A DNA stretch of 64,000 nt from Nevskia ramosa DSM 11499 (GTDB lineage: Bacteria; Pseudomonadota; Gammaproteobacteria; Nevskiales; Nevskiaceae). Shown here in pieces: positions 54,919 through 62,453 of this stretch. Made by a program: the position numbers and the translations under genes. Location of the stretch: NCBI RefSeq assembly GCF_000420645.1, contig NZ_ATVI01000006.1, positions 744,001 through 808,000 on the forward strand, written 5' to 3'. The notes under the pieces are model-generated. The model was given only the letters and a program-made list of their open reading frames with translations. It was not told the DNA's origin and did not search any database. Numbering within the stretch: the first letter of the stretch is position 1; the number at the start of each line of letters is the position of its first letter.

Positions 54919-55185
54919 CTAGGATTTCCTCATACCCAAGATGCGATCACGAAACTGCTTCTTGGTCGCTACGATCAAGGGGCCAACGATCGGATTCTGG
55001 CGAAAGCGGCCGACCTTTGAATCGATCGCGCTTTCCATCTGCCGAATTGCGGCCTGCACGCTTGCCGGGTCTTCGGGATCAAACTTCAGCGTAGCAATCG
55101 TGCCATCGAGAGAAGACATGGCCGCCTGGGCATCCTTTAGCTCGCGCTGCAGTTTGTCTAAGCCACTCGTTTTGATGGAAAGCAT
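54919..55185 (-). CDS. hypothetical protein, 88 residues
   Basis: A predicted coiled-coil protein: LDKLQRELKDAQAAMSSLDGTIATLKFDPEDPASVQAAIRQMESAIDSKVGRF. GGAG precedes the ATG by 7 nt. It is the last of a minus-strand series below the XRE/ImmA pair, 34 nt after the DUF3892 gene. Small proteins of this look occur on phages and plasmids; no function assigned. Confidence 0.65.
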   Translation of the reverse strand: MLSIKTSGLDKLQRELKDAQAAMSSLDGTIATLKFDPEDPASVQAAIRQMESAIDSKVGRFRQNPIVGPLIVATKKQFRDRILGMRKS

Positions 55186-55219
55186 TGACGATCTCCGGTG
55201 CTGCCAGGGAGAGGAACTG

Positions 55220-55504
55220 CTAGATAGGGCACTGATTCAGAGACAGCAGATTGTCCGTCCAAACACCATCCGCGTAGGTCCGAAGGTACGGAGCTTTCCC
55301 AGCGGCCCTTACAACGCCAACGTCGGCACGCTTGCCGGTCTGAGAATCGCGCACGAAGAACGTATTGGTCTTCGCTTCGATGCTGGCGACAACTTGTTCG
55401 CGTGGCCACTTCCAAGGAACACGCGGATCTCCGACGTGGCTGATGTGCTCATGGGCACTGCTGGGGTGGGGCTTGGTGATGCAGGTGATTTCACAGTCAG
55501 CCAT
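55220..55504 (-). CDS. DUF3892 domain protein
   Basis: A 94-residue protein whose whole length fits DUF3892: CEITCITKPHPSSAHEHISHVGDPRV, then W-rich VPWKWPREQVVASIEAKTNTFFVRD and the closing YLRTYADGVWTDNLLSLNQCP. AGGAGG precedes the ATG. DUF3892 proteins are common in mobile and defence islands, with unknown activity. It follows the 71-residue gene by 10 nt. Confidence 0.82.
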   Translation of the reverse strand: MADCEITCITKPHPSSAHEHISHVGDPRVPWKWPREQVVASIEAKTNTFFVRDSQTGKRADVGVVRAAGKAPYLRTYADGVWTDNLLSLNQCPI

Positions 55505-55514
55505 TGGTCACCTC

Positions 55515-55730
55515 CTACTTGGCTTTGAGGATCTGAGACAGAGACAGACCGCCGGTTCGATCGCGGAGGGTGTCGAGACGCATATCGCTCCGAACCCCCG
55601 AAGCGAAGTCTTCGCCATAGGTTTCGCGGAGGGTACGAACAAGGGTGTCTCCGCGCTTCTGGCGAATCTCGCCATCGAGATCTCGGCAGCGCCCATCCAA
55701 GCCAGTGGAACAGCTTTCCTTCTTCGCCAT
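55515..55730 (-). CDS. hypothetical protein, 71 residues
   Basis: MAKKESCSTGLDGRCRDLDGEIRQKRGDTLVRTLRETYGEDFASGVRSDMRLDTLRDRTGGLSLSQILKAK, a charged soluble protein with GGAGG before its ATG. Upstream lies a TATAAC box followed by a copy of the element AAATCCGCTGAT also found before the XRE gene. It leads the transcript that continues into DUF3892 and the 88-residue gene. Function unknown. Confidence 0.65.
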   Translation of the reverse strand: MAKKESCSTGLDGRCRDLDGEIRQKRGDTLVRTLRETYGEDFASGVRSDMRLDTLRDRTGGLSLSQILKAK

Positions 55731-55767
55731 CGCAGTGCCTCCTTCAGTTGTACTCGAAACGGCTAAT

Positions 55768-55791
55768 CAGCGGATTTGAGTAGTTATAGGC
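55768..55791 (-). promoter_or_regulatory. promoter with shared element AAATCCGCTGAT
   Basis: On the minus strand TATAAC (55791-55786) is followed by CAAATCCGCTGATT. The same 13-nt CAAATCCGCTGAT lies between the promoter-like TATAAA and the start of the XRE gene at 56853. It is a likely operator for that regulator. Confidence 0.45.
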
Positions 55792-55807
55792 CTACAAAAA
55801 CACTGTG

Positions 55808-56536
55808 TCAAGACAGCAGGTCTCCCTCCGGAAATCGATCGCCCTCAACGAGAATGCCCTTCTTGATGAGCCTTACGCGCGCAGCATCGTTTGACGTCTT
55901 GAACTTCATCGACACGGCAGCGATGAGTTGCTGACCTAAGGCCGTGAGTGTTCCGATTCCCTTGGGGGAGATACTGTGGTTGGCGCAGAACTCAAGAACT
56001 ACCTTGTTCAAGGCCGAAATCGGCATCAAAAGAGCCCCGCAGGCGTACCCCGCCTGCCACTCCATCCAGTCAGTCTCCTGGGCGCTGAGAAGACTGTCCC
56101 TGTTGCACTTGTTGATGACGGGTTTGGTAGTTGCCGGGAACAAGGAGCAGCTCTGCAACTCTGAATCGAACATGATCCCGTGAAAATGAACATGCGCGAA
56201 CTCGTGGGTCAGCGTTGTCCTCAAACGATTTTCGCGGCTGGCTTGGTCCCCGAAGTATTCGGAGATCTTGACCATCGGTCGCTTCCCAGGCCGAAATTCC
56301 GTGACCCCCTCTACGTCATGCCCTTCGCCAGAAAGATCGGCGTAGGCATCGAGATCTGCCTTCTTTTCGATCAGAACGGTCAGATCGTCGGTCGAAATCG
56401 GATACTCGACACGGCCATACTTTTTCCGAAGGAAGTCCGAAATCACCCTCTCGCATTCAAGGTCGAGTTCAGGTTCCGTGTAGTACGGGCGCTGCTGGAA
56501 ACGCTTGGTCTTGTCAGTTATCCAGCGCACTGTCAC
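55808..56536 (-). CDS. ImmA/IrrE-type metallopeptidase
   Basis: A 242-residue protein with the zinc motif TLTHEFAHVHFHG (HExxH), preceded by RLRTTLTHE and followed by the second glutamate region (EWQAGYACGALLMPISAL), as in ImmA/IrrE peptidases that cleave an XRE repressor. The GTG start overlaps the XRE stop (GTGA). The N-terminal part (ISDFLRKKYGRVEYPISTDDLTVLIEKKADLDAYADL) is typical. It probably inactivates the partner regulator upon a stress signal. Confidence 0.92.
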   Translation of the reverse strand: MTVRWITDKTKRFQQRPYYTEPELDLECERVISDFLRKKYGRVEYPISTDDLTVLIEKKADLDAYADLSGEGHDVEGVTEFRPGKRPMVKISEYFGDQASRENRLRTTLTHEFAHVHFHGIMFDSELQSCSLFPATTKPVINKCNRDSLLSAQETDWMEWQAGYACGALLMPISALNKVVLEFCANHSISPKGIGTLTALGQQLIAAVSMKFKTSNDAARVRLIKKGILVEGDRFPEGDLLS

Positions 56537-56853
56537 TTCCCGGTCTTCACCGTGCGTCTGAATGCCTGAAACGCCTGCTCAAATTTCTCGGGCTGCGCCG
56601 CGGCGAGTTTCCTTAGATCGTCTGGCAGTGTTCCTGCTGCCGCGCAAAGCATGTCCTTCGACACCTTAAGCCTTGTCGCAAACTGACCGATCAAAAACTC
56701 TGACGGCGGATTGCGGCGGTCGTGCTCGACATCGTTCAGGTACTGCGGCGAAATCGCCTGCCCATCTTCCTTGTGCACCTGCGCCGCCAATTCCTTCTGG
56801 CTTACTCCTGCTGCTTTGCGGGCTTCCGAAAGGATGGTCCCGAAGGTTTTCAT
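56533..56853 (-). CDS. XRE-family repressor paired with ImmA/IrrE
   Basis: A 106-residue regulator: FGTILSEARKAAGVSQKELAAQVHKEDGQAISPQYLNDVEHDRRNPPSEFLIGQFATRLKVS is the helix-turn-helix, followed by a helical tail (DLRKLAAAQPEKFEQAFQAFRRTVKTGK). It overlaps the metallopeptidase by 4 nt. Its own upstream region has a TATAAA box and the AAATCCGCTGAT element, so autoregulation is likely. Confidence 0.92.
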   Translation of the reverse strand: MKTFGTILSEARKAAGVSQKELAAQVHKEDGQAISPQYLNDVEHDRRNPPSEFLIGQFATRLKVSKDMLCAAAGTLPDDLRKLAAAQPEKFEQAFQAFRRTVKTGK

Positions 56854-56864
56854 GGCAAGTCTTG

Positions 56865-56910
56865 GTATCAGCGGATTTGGGAACCGGAGGACGGTACTTT
56901 ATACCGCGTT
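56865..56910 (-). promoter_or_regulatory. promoter/operator region of the XRE-ImmA pair
   Basis: On the minus strand the inverted repeat GGTATAAAGTACC contains a TATAAA -10-like box; CAAATCCGCTGAT follows before the start codon. The same 13-mer lies downstream of the promoter of the 55730 gene. Confidence 0.45.
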
Positions 56911-56921
56911 CGGATTTTTAG

Positions 56922-57095
56922 TCACCTGCCCGACAGAACGAAGCGGAAGGGGCAATACGACGGCGGCGTCAGGATTTCCCGCGTCGAGACGGACATGTGA
57001 TCCCCGCACTTTGGGCAGGCGATAAGACCAACCTCAAAGGCATCCCAGTTAAAGTGGCAGAAGACACACACACCATCTTCAGTTTCTGCCCCCAT
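56922..57095 (-). CDS. 57-residue zinc-ribbon protein
   Basis: A small frame, MGAETEDGVCVFCHFNWDAF..., with C10-x2-C13-H14 and C27-P-K-C30 about 13 residues apart, a zinc-ribbon arrangement. The start overlaps the last codons of the ATPase gene by 17 nt, with AGG 8 nt upstream, and the stop lies just before the XRE promoter. Position and cysteine pattern support a real gene coupled to the ATPase. It could bind nucleic acid or serve as an adaptor. Confidence 0.6.
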   Translation of the reverse strand: MGAETEDGVCVFCHFNWDAFEVGLIACPKCGDHMSVSTREILTPPSYCPFRFVLSGR

Positions 57096-58257
57096 CAGGC
57101 TGCCTAGTCAGCGCCTTGCGCTCGTTCCAGATCTCCTGCACGAACGGATCAGTGACGCTGTACCGACCGGGCGCTGGGCGCATGATGATATTTTCCGCCA
57201 CGAGTGCATTTACAACGGGCTGAATTTCTTCCACCCGGACCTCTCTGCCGATAGCAGCCGAATAAGCAGCCGCCGCTTCTACGGAGAAAATTCCCTTGGC
57301 GTTCTCTGGTGCTTGGGTGATCCGATCGAAAATCGCCTGCGCAAGGCTCCCTAGGTTCTCGACCTTCGCCAGTTCGACATCGGCAGCTGCTGATCGCAGC
57401 GTCGCAGCAATCACGGGGAGAACCTGATCAGGAGCCCCAGCTGTAGTGATCTGCTGCCGCAGTAATCGCAGCGCCTTCAACATTTCCTCGGGCCGGTTCC
57501 CAAGGGTCTGGAAGGCTTGAAATGCCACATCCAGTGAGGGCCAGCGTCCAGGAAGTTCGCGGTCGATTCGGTCGATGAGGTAGGCGATGTAATCCTTCCC
57601 TAATACCGGATAAGGGATAGAGGTAGCACCGGCAAACGCTTGGTTACGCCTTGTCGTTAGTTCGTTGACGTGAGCACGATGGGAGCCCGTTCCGACGAAT
57701 ATGAAGTGTCCTGGTGTTACCGGCCGTGGATTGATCGCATCGCGGGCTGCCTTCAAGGCAAGAAGAAGCTGATTGCCCTCTTCGGAGGTAATTGCGTGCT
57801 GCACCTCATCGACGATGAGGACGACATCCACCTTGGCCTGGTCAACGACGGCCGTGAGTGCTTCGGCGAGCGTTGGGCCGCCTTCCTTGCCGATGGCTTT
57901 GAGTTCGAAGCCAAACTTAATGCCAAACGCCTCGACGTCTGCGGCGGTTACGCGTTTGAGCTTCTGCAGCAGCGCCGATGCAGGCCTTCGGATTTCGTCG
58001 AGCTTCTTCGCTATGGCGGTGTGCACCAACGTCGAGGGGCTGGCTTGAGTGTCGCTCCACAGGTCGACGTAGATCACCAAGGCGCCCGCTGCCTCAAGCG
58101 CAGGGATCAGGTCATTCAATAGAAACGTCGTCTTTCCCGTTCGTCGAATCCCTGAAAGGAACAATCCCGAGCGCAGGCCTTCATCGAGGGGGCCTGGTTT
58201 CAGCAGCTGGCCCGCCATATCCCGCGCAAGTTCGGGGCGACTGTAGATGGCGCTCAT
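57079..58257 (-). CDS. P-loop ATPase (AAA/STAND-like)
   Basis: A 392-residue protein with Walker A SGIRRTGKTTFLLNDL (about 35-50), Walker B VDVVLIVDEVQHAI, sensor HFIFVGTGSHR and a C-terminal winged-helix-like part (AIGREVRVEEIQPVVNALVAENIIMRPAPGRYSVTDPFVQEIW). This matches ORC/Cdc6- or archaeal-type ATPases found in defence and mobile elements. GAGG lies 8 nt upstream of the ATG; a TATAAT box with a TTATCA -35 precedes it. The zinc-ribbon gene overlaps its end. Function unknown; a defence role is inferred from its place. Confidence 0.85.
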   Translation of the reverse strand: MSAIYSRPELARDMAGQLLKPGPLDEGLRSGLFLSGIRRTGKTTFLLNDLIPALEAAGALVIYVDLWSDTQASPSTLVHTAIAKKLDEIRRPASALLQKLKRVTAADVEAFGIKFGFELKAIGKEGGPTLAEALTAVVDQAKVDVVLIVDEVQHAITSEEGNQLLLALKAARDAINPRPVTPGHFIFVGTGSHRAHVNELTTRRNQAFAGATSIPYPVLGKDYIAYLIDRIDRELPGRWPSLDVAFQAFQTLGNRPEEMLKALRLLRQQITTAGAPDQVLPVIAATLRSAAADVELAKVENLGSLAQAIFDRITQAPENAKGIFSVEAAAAYSAAIGREVRVEEIQPVVNALVAENIIMRPAPGRYSVTDPFVQEIWNERKALTRQPDGGRN

Positions 58258-58276
58258 AAATTAGCCTCGGTTATTC

Positions 58277-58314
58277 CGTAAGGATAATTATAGGCCCACC
58301 ATAATTTTTGATAA
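58277..58314 (-). promoter_or_regulatory. promoter of the ATPase gene
   Basis: On the minus strand TTATCA, a 16-nt spacer and TATAAT are followed by GAGG and the ATG at 58257. Further upstream TGATAA (58353-58358) and TTATCA (58365-58370) form a 6-6-6 inverted repeat, and TTATCA is repeated at the -35, suggesting an operator. Confidence 0.5.
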
Positions 58315-58431
58315 CCCCCCACAGGAACAGCTCATAGACCTTTTTTAATCAATGATAAAGGACGTTATCAGTCATAATTAGGCGACCGTGATCGCCGTCG
58401 AACCACCAGCTGAAAATTCGGAGTTAGACCC

Positions 58432-58599
58432 CTACGGGGTTACAGGGGGACGGGGCTTGCCCTGGTCGTTGATGCCGATCTCGAACTCCGTCCGAATCTT
58501 CTTGCCCTCGACGGTGCGGGCAAAACGGATGCGGATCATGCGGAGGACAACAACGAGAACGACAACAGACCAAGGAGCGCCGCCCAGCCAGGCGAGCAT
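58432..58599 (-). CDS. small membrane protein, 55 residues
   Basis: MLAWLGGAPWSVVVLVVVLRMIRIRFARTVEGKKIRTEFEIGINDQGKPRPPVTP has one N-terminal transmembrane helix and a basic cytoplasmic tail. AGGAAG precedes the ATG by 9-10 nt. It lies downstream of two tandem terminators on the same strand, so expression would need read-through or an undetected promoter. No family recognised. Confidence 0.5.
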   Translation of the reverse strand: MLAWLGGAPWSVVVLVVVLRMIRIRFARTVEGKKIRTEFEIGINDQGKPRPPVTP

Positions 58600-58625
58600 C
58601 GGGTTTAGCTTCCTGCAGCTGGAAA

Positions 58626-58649
58626 CAAAAAACCCGCCTGATGGCGGGT
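58626..58649 (-). terminator. Rho-independent terminator, second of a tandem pair
   Basis: On the minus strand ACCCGCC (58649-58643) pairs with GGCGGGT (58638-58632) around an ATCA loop, followed by a run of T. It lies 27 nt from a second hairpin terminator and just before the 58599 small gene. Confidence 0.8.
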
Positions 58650-58676
58650 CCGATCGCTGGGCGGAATTGCAGGCAC

Positions 58677-58699
58677 AAAAAAACCCGCTCTATGGCGGG
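58677..58699 (-). terminator. Rho-independent terminator, first of a tandem pair
   Basis: On the minus strand CCCGC (58699-58695) pairs with GCGGG (58688-58684), followed by seven T. It ends the transcript of the 58803-59267 gene. Confidence 0.8.
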
Positions 58700-58802
58700 C
58701 TTCTCGGAGACGCAAATCTCCCAACTGAGAAAATGGTCTCAAATTCTGCGACGCTGGTCAATACCAATCTACAACATCAAAAATATCAGATACTTATTGG
58801 AT

Positions 58803-59267
58803 TTATCGTAACCTGTTACGGTCGACTCCTTGGCGATAGACCTCTCGCCCGTCGGCATCCTCGGCGGTGCACGCCGCCTGGAGGGCGCGGCTCTCCGCGC
58901 TCAGCTCCCTTTCCTGCCGGACAATCCATGGCGGGGTTGGCTTTCCATAACGAGGGTTCTCGACCCAGTGGCCGTAAAAGTCTCTGTAATGCGAGCTGTC
59001 TCGGTTATCGAACCAGTCGTCGTCATCGTCATAGCGACGCTGAACGCCCCAGTACGAGTAGTCGAACGCTAATCGCTGGATCGCTTCGTCGATCAGCGTT
59101 TTCTGGGTTTCCCCGGAGAACTGGATCATCTGGATCAGCAGCCCCGCGGCCTCGGCTGAGAGGTAAGTCGTGATCTGCTTGTTGCCGCCTTCCCTGCGCC
59201 GGCGCCGTAGCCGTTGCATGCGGGTCTCTTTCGCCTGTCTGGCGGGCGCTTTTGCTGGTTTTGCCAT
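58803..59267 (-). CDS. basic N-terminus protein divergent to the integrase, possibly DNA-binding
   Basis: A 154-residue protein. A strongly basic start (MAKPAKAPARQAKETRMQRLRRRRREGG) leads to NKQITTYLSAEAAGLLIQMIQFSGETQKTLIDEAIQRLAFDY, which has the strand-helix-helix look of a ribbon-helix-helix domain, then an acidic/aromatic tail (RRYDDDDDWFDNRDSSHYRDFYGHW). ATG 59267 lies 19 nt from the divergent integrase start. Two terminators follow. It may regulate the integrase or act as an excision cofactor; this is inference. Confidence 0.7.
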   Translation of the reverse strand: MAKPAKAPARQAKETRMQRLRRRRREGGNKQITTYLSAEAAGLLIQMIQFSGETQKTLIDEAIQRLAFDYSYWGVQRRYDDDDDWFDNRDSSHYRDFYGHWVENPRYGKPTPPWIVRQERELSAESRALQAACTAEDADGREVYRQGVDRNRLR

Positions 59268-59285
59268 TCGTTCACCGAGGCCGAT

Positions 59286-60266
59286 ATGACTGAGAACAAA
59301 GCGGTCGCCGTTCCGACGAACGCCCCAGCAACGAAGCGTATGCCAAGCCAGTCCGTGCCGGCGCTCTATGCCGGCGACGACCACGCGGCCCGGCGCACGG
59401 TGGAGTTCTTCACTGCTCATGTCCGCAACCCGAACACCCGGAAGGCCTATGCCAAGGCCGCAGCCGAGTTCGCGAGCTGGTGCAAGACGGTCGGCATCGA
59501 GGATCTGCGCCTGGTGCAGCCGGTGCATGTCGCGACCTGGGTCGAGGGTCTGGAGCTGGCGGCGCCTTCGGTGAAGCTGCGGCTGGCGGCGATCCGGATG
59601 CTGTTTGACTGGCTGGTGGTCGGCCAGGTCATTCCCATGAACCCGGCCAGCTCGGTGCGAGGACCCCGGCACTCGGTGAAGAAGGGCAAGACGCCGGTGC
59701 TCGGCGCCGACGAGGCGCGCGAGCTGCTGGACGCGATCGACACGACTTCGCTGGTCGGCCTGCGTGATCGCGCCCTGATCGGGCTGATGGTCTACACCTT
59801 CGCCCGCGTCGGCGCGGTCATCAAGATGCGCGTCGAGGACGTGTATGTGCAGAACCGGCGCACCTGGGTGCGGCTGCACGAGAAAGGCGGCAAGCGACAC
59901 GAGATGCCCTGCCATCACAACCTCGATGAGTACCTGCATGCCTACATGACGGCGGCCGGGCTCGATGCGGCGAAGGGTTACCTGTTCCGGTCTGCAGTTG
60001 GCCGCACTGGGCAGCTCACCGAAAAGCCGATGAGCCAGTCGGACGTGTACCGGATGATCGGCCGGCGTGCGATCAAGGCCGGCATCGCCACCAAGATCGG
60101 CTGTCACACCTTCCGGGCCACCGGCATCACCGAGTACCTGCGCAACGGCGGCAAGCTCGAAGTCGCCCAGCAGATGGCGAATCACGAATCGGCGCGGACC
60201 ACCGGCCTCTACGACCGGCGCGACGATCAGGTTAGCCTCGATGAGGTTGAGCGGATCATGATTTGA
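59286..60266 (+). CDS. second tyrosine recombinase (XerC/D-like)
   Basis: A 326-residue recombinase. The N-terminal SAM-like domain (RRTVEFFTAHVRNPNTRKAYAKAAAEFASWCKTVG) is followed by the catalytic domain: R174 in TFARVGAVIKM, H274 and R277 in CHTFRATG, H300 in MANHES and Y309 in TTGLYDRR. ATG 59286 has GAGG upstream. The compact domain layout is that of XerC-like and integron-type recombinases rather than arm-binding phage integrases. A broken relative lies at 46567-46692. Confidence 0.93.
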   Translation: MTENKAVAVPTNAPATKRMPSQSVPALYAGDDHAARRTVEFFTAHVRNPNTRKAYAKAAAEFASWCKTVGIEDLRLVQPVHVATWVEGLELAAPSVKLRLAAIRMLFDWLVVGQVIPMNPASSVRGPRHSVKKGKTPVLGADEARELLDAIDTTSLVGLRDRALIGLMVYTFARVGAVIKMRVEDVYVQNRRTWVRLHEKGGKRHEMPCHHNLDEYLHAYMTAAGLDAAKGYLFRSAVGRTGQLTEKPMSQSDVYRMIGRRAIKAGIATKIGCHTFRATGITEYLRNGGKLEVAQQMANHESARTTGLYDRRDDQVSLDEVERIMI

Positions 60267-60303
60267 AGAAAATCACCCAAAGCTCAGAAGCCAAACGCTC
60301 GCC

Positions 60304-61179
60304 ATGTCCCTCACCTCGTTCTTCCAACACCATGTCATCAAGGGCAAGGACATCTATGTCGTCGATGACCACCACAAGGCGTTAGCCGCATGGGCTCTCG
60401 TCCGCCGATCTCTGGCCGAACCTCCGAATCTGATCACGATTGACCACCACACTGACACCAGCGAAGCCTTTCGGGGGCACGCCCATTGGGAAACCCACGA
60501 AGGCCACGTAAAGGACCGGGAAGTATTCCGACTAGGACTCGTGGCGCGGATCGATTGGCACAGCAACAAAAGCATTGCAGATGCCATTGCCAACTTGCGA
60601 CACGACGAGCACATCGACGCGGCCGCATGTTCCTGCGTGCTCGACAACGCCTTCTGCATCCAACTGAGCGACTCCTGCGCAACGCCATCGATCGAAGAAA
60701 TCGCTTTCAGGAATAGCCGTCAGGAAAACTGGCCCAACGGAGCGACGGTCGCAACGCCGACGCGGCCGATGACCTATGTGCCAGCCAGTAACCGTATCTA
60801 CGCCTTGCCTTTCGACTGCTTCATTGGCTGCAGCACCATGCCTCACAACGACGAGTGCAACGTGCGGCACTCCGACGAGATCATCGAAACGATGTATCTC
60901 GATGATCAGCTCGCGCGAGGTGCCGAGATTTCACGGTGCTTCGGCCTATCGAGCCTTGAAGCGGCTCCGTACATTTTGGACATCGATCTCGACGCCTTCC
61001 ATTCGCGTCGGGCCATTAACCCTCGGGACCCTTCGACGTTCCATCGCCTGATCAGGAACGCCGTGGCCATCACCATAGCCACCGAAGCCGAATGCGTCGA
61101 CGAGGAGTGGCTAGATGAAGAAGACAGCATGAGTTCTAGCGACCTTTTGAAGGAGCTACTCGGCCACATCGAGCGGTGA
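60304..61179 (+). CDS. UPF0489 family protein
   Basis: A 291-residue protein of UPF0489. Its metal-binding-like motifs are DIYVVDDHHKALAAWALVRR, LITIDHHTDT, RIDWHSNKSIADAI, and LDIDLDAFHS, the arginase-like pattern of Asp/His clusters. The second gene after the integrase on the same strand, 37 nt away. A hydrolase acting on a metal-bound substrate is plausible; no substrate known. It may be island cargo with a defence or regulatory task. Confidence 0.82.
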   Translation: MSLTSFFQHHVIKGKDIYVVDDHHKALAAWALVRRSLAEPPNLITIDHHTDTSEAFRGHAHWETHEGHVKDREVFRLGLVARIDWHSNKSIADAIANLRHDEHIDAAACSCVLDNAFCIQLSDSCATPSIEEIAFRNSRQENWPNGATVATPTRPMTYVPASNRIYALPFDCFIGCSTMPHNDECNVRHSDEIIETMYLDDQLARGAEISRCFGLSSLEAAPYILDIDLDAFHSRRAINPRDPSTFHRLIRNAVAITIATEAECVDEEWLDEEDSMSSSDLLKELLGHIER

Positions 61180-61328
61180 GGGCATCCAGCATTTGCTTCA
61201 AAAAGGCCATTTTGTTTATTTGGTATTCATACGGTTTCGTACCTTCTGAAGAAATCGCCATTTGTTTCCGCAACGCGCCGGATGAGCCGAGCCGAGACAG
61301 CATCATAATTCAAACTGATTAAATGGTG

Positions 61329-61357
61329 TTGACGCTGTATAGCATTTGGGGGATTAT
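61329..61357 (+). promoter_or_regulatory. sigma70-type promoter for the 61399 gene
   Basis: TTGACG (61329-61334), a 17-nt spacer and GATTAT (61352-61357) lie 41 nt before the ATG at 61399, which also has a GGAGA ribosome site. Confidence 0.55.
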
Positions 61358-61398
61358 CCGCTCGCGGAATCGTCCGCGCCAAATATACGGAGACACCA

Positions 61399-62088
61399 AT
61401 GAGCACTCATTTCAACGAACTTTCTGAATCGGTACGCTGGCGCCTGATGGTGGAAGCGGCCAAAACGGCTGCGGGCCAGCAGGGCTACAAGCTCTCCCGC
61501 GTTCCCGGGCGCGGCCTCTCGAACGTCTGGAACATCGAGAAAGACGGCAAGAAGCAGGTCGCCTCGATCCGGACGAGCCGGGACCGCTGGTTCGCATTCC
61601 CCCCGCTCGACGGCGGCACCCGCTGGAAAACGCTCGATGGCGCCGACGTAGTGCTCGTCGCTGTCACCGACTCGAAGGATGACCCGAAAAGCGTCCAGGT
61701 CTTCCTGTTCCCGGCCGCCGAGGTTAGGAAGCGCTTCAACGAAGCCTATGCGGCTCGGATCAAGGACGGCCACAAGATCCCGGACAACTTCGGGATGTGG
61801 GTGTGCCTGGACGAAGATCCTCGTGGCATCGCATCCAGCGTCGGCGCCGGCATCGCCACTCAATACCCGCCGATCGCGGTCTTCATGATCCAAAAGCTCA
61901 TCGAAGAGATCGGCGGCGTGGCGATTTCAGCGCCCGTCGCAGATGAGGTCATCGATGATGATGCGGCACCGTCCATGGCCGTGCCGAGCACCATCGCCGA
62001 AGTGATGGACTGGTCGCGCGTACAAATCGCGAGCCTGGCCGGGGTTCGCGTCGACGCCGTCAAACTCGATCTGCGGATCGAGTATTGA
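61399..62088 (+). CDS. hypothetical protein, 229 residues
   Basis: Not recognised. The N-terminal half (SESVRWRLMVEAAKTAAGQQGYKLSRVPGRGLSNVWNIEKDGKKQVASIRTSRDRWFAFPPLDGGTRWKTLDGADVVLVAVTD) has an alternating beta pattern with a Lys/Arg-rich strand, which could be a nuclease-like or substrate-binding fold, but I cannot confirm one. The second half is helical and ends LAGVRVDAVKLDLRIEY. It has its own promoter and GGAGA, and its codon use fits the region. Confidence 0.68.
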   Translation: MSTHFNELSESVRWRLMVEAAKTAAGQQGYKLSRVPGRGLSNVWNIEKDGKKQVASIRTSRDRWFAFPPLDGGTRWKTLDGADVVLVAVTDSKDDPKSVQVFLFPAAEVRKRFNEAYAARIKDGHKIPDNFGMWVCLDEDPRGIASSVGAGIATQYPPIAVFMIQKLIEEIGGVAISAPVADEVIDDDAAPSMAVPSTIAEVMDWSRVQIASLAGVRVDAVKLDLRIEY

Positions 62089-62288
62089 TGCTTGACCGCA
62101 CGATGCGCAGGGCCGGGAGAGGCAGCCTTGATGAAGTCGGGAGAATTCGCCTCTAGTTGTCGTGCCATCCAGCTGATGCAACCTCCAAACATCTGGACGG
62201 AGACGGGTCCGGGAACTATATTTCCATTTTACTTCTACCCTATATCTATTTTAGAATCGAGGCGTACTCAGAGCTAACGGAGTTGCAG

Positions 62289-62441
62289 ATGCGGACCAAG
62301 GGCGCAACGAATCGATCCCCGCGCGAACTCAAAACGGCAGGGACGAACCTGATCAAGGAGGCCAAGCTTAAGGAGCGACTCGCGCGGTACAAGCTGGCGG
62401 GTCGCGACAAACCCATACGGGCGCAGGTGTCCACTGGCTAA
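62289..62441 (+). CDS. small basic protein, first of a tandem paralogous pair
   Basis: A 50-residue frame, MRTKGATNRSPRELKTAGTNLIKEAKLKERLARYKLAGRD..., highly charged and helical. It resembles the next small protein in the block RSPRELxxxxxxLIKxAxLxER, showing a duplication. No clear ribosome site is visible immediately before the ATG. Function unknown. Confidence 0.5.
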   Translation: MRTKGATNRSPRELKTAGTNLIKEAKLKERLARYKLAGRDKPIRAQVSTG

Positions 62442-62453
62442 GGAGGGCCGCCA

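Noticed and set aside
58388..59173. Plus-strand 261-codon frame across the terminators
   Set aside because: It crosses two hairpin terminators of the other strand and overlaps two better minus genes; composition is shadow-like.
59214..59285. Upstream extension of the second recombinase (24 extra residues)
   Set aside because: It would run into the divergent basic-protein gene; the ATG at 59286 has a good ribosome site.
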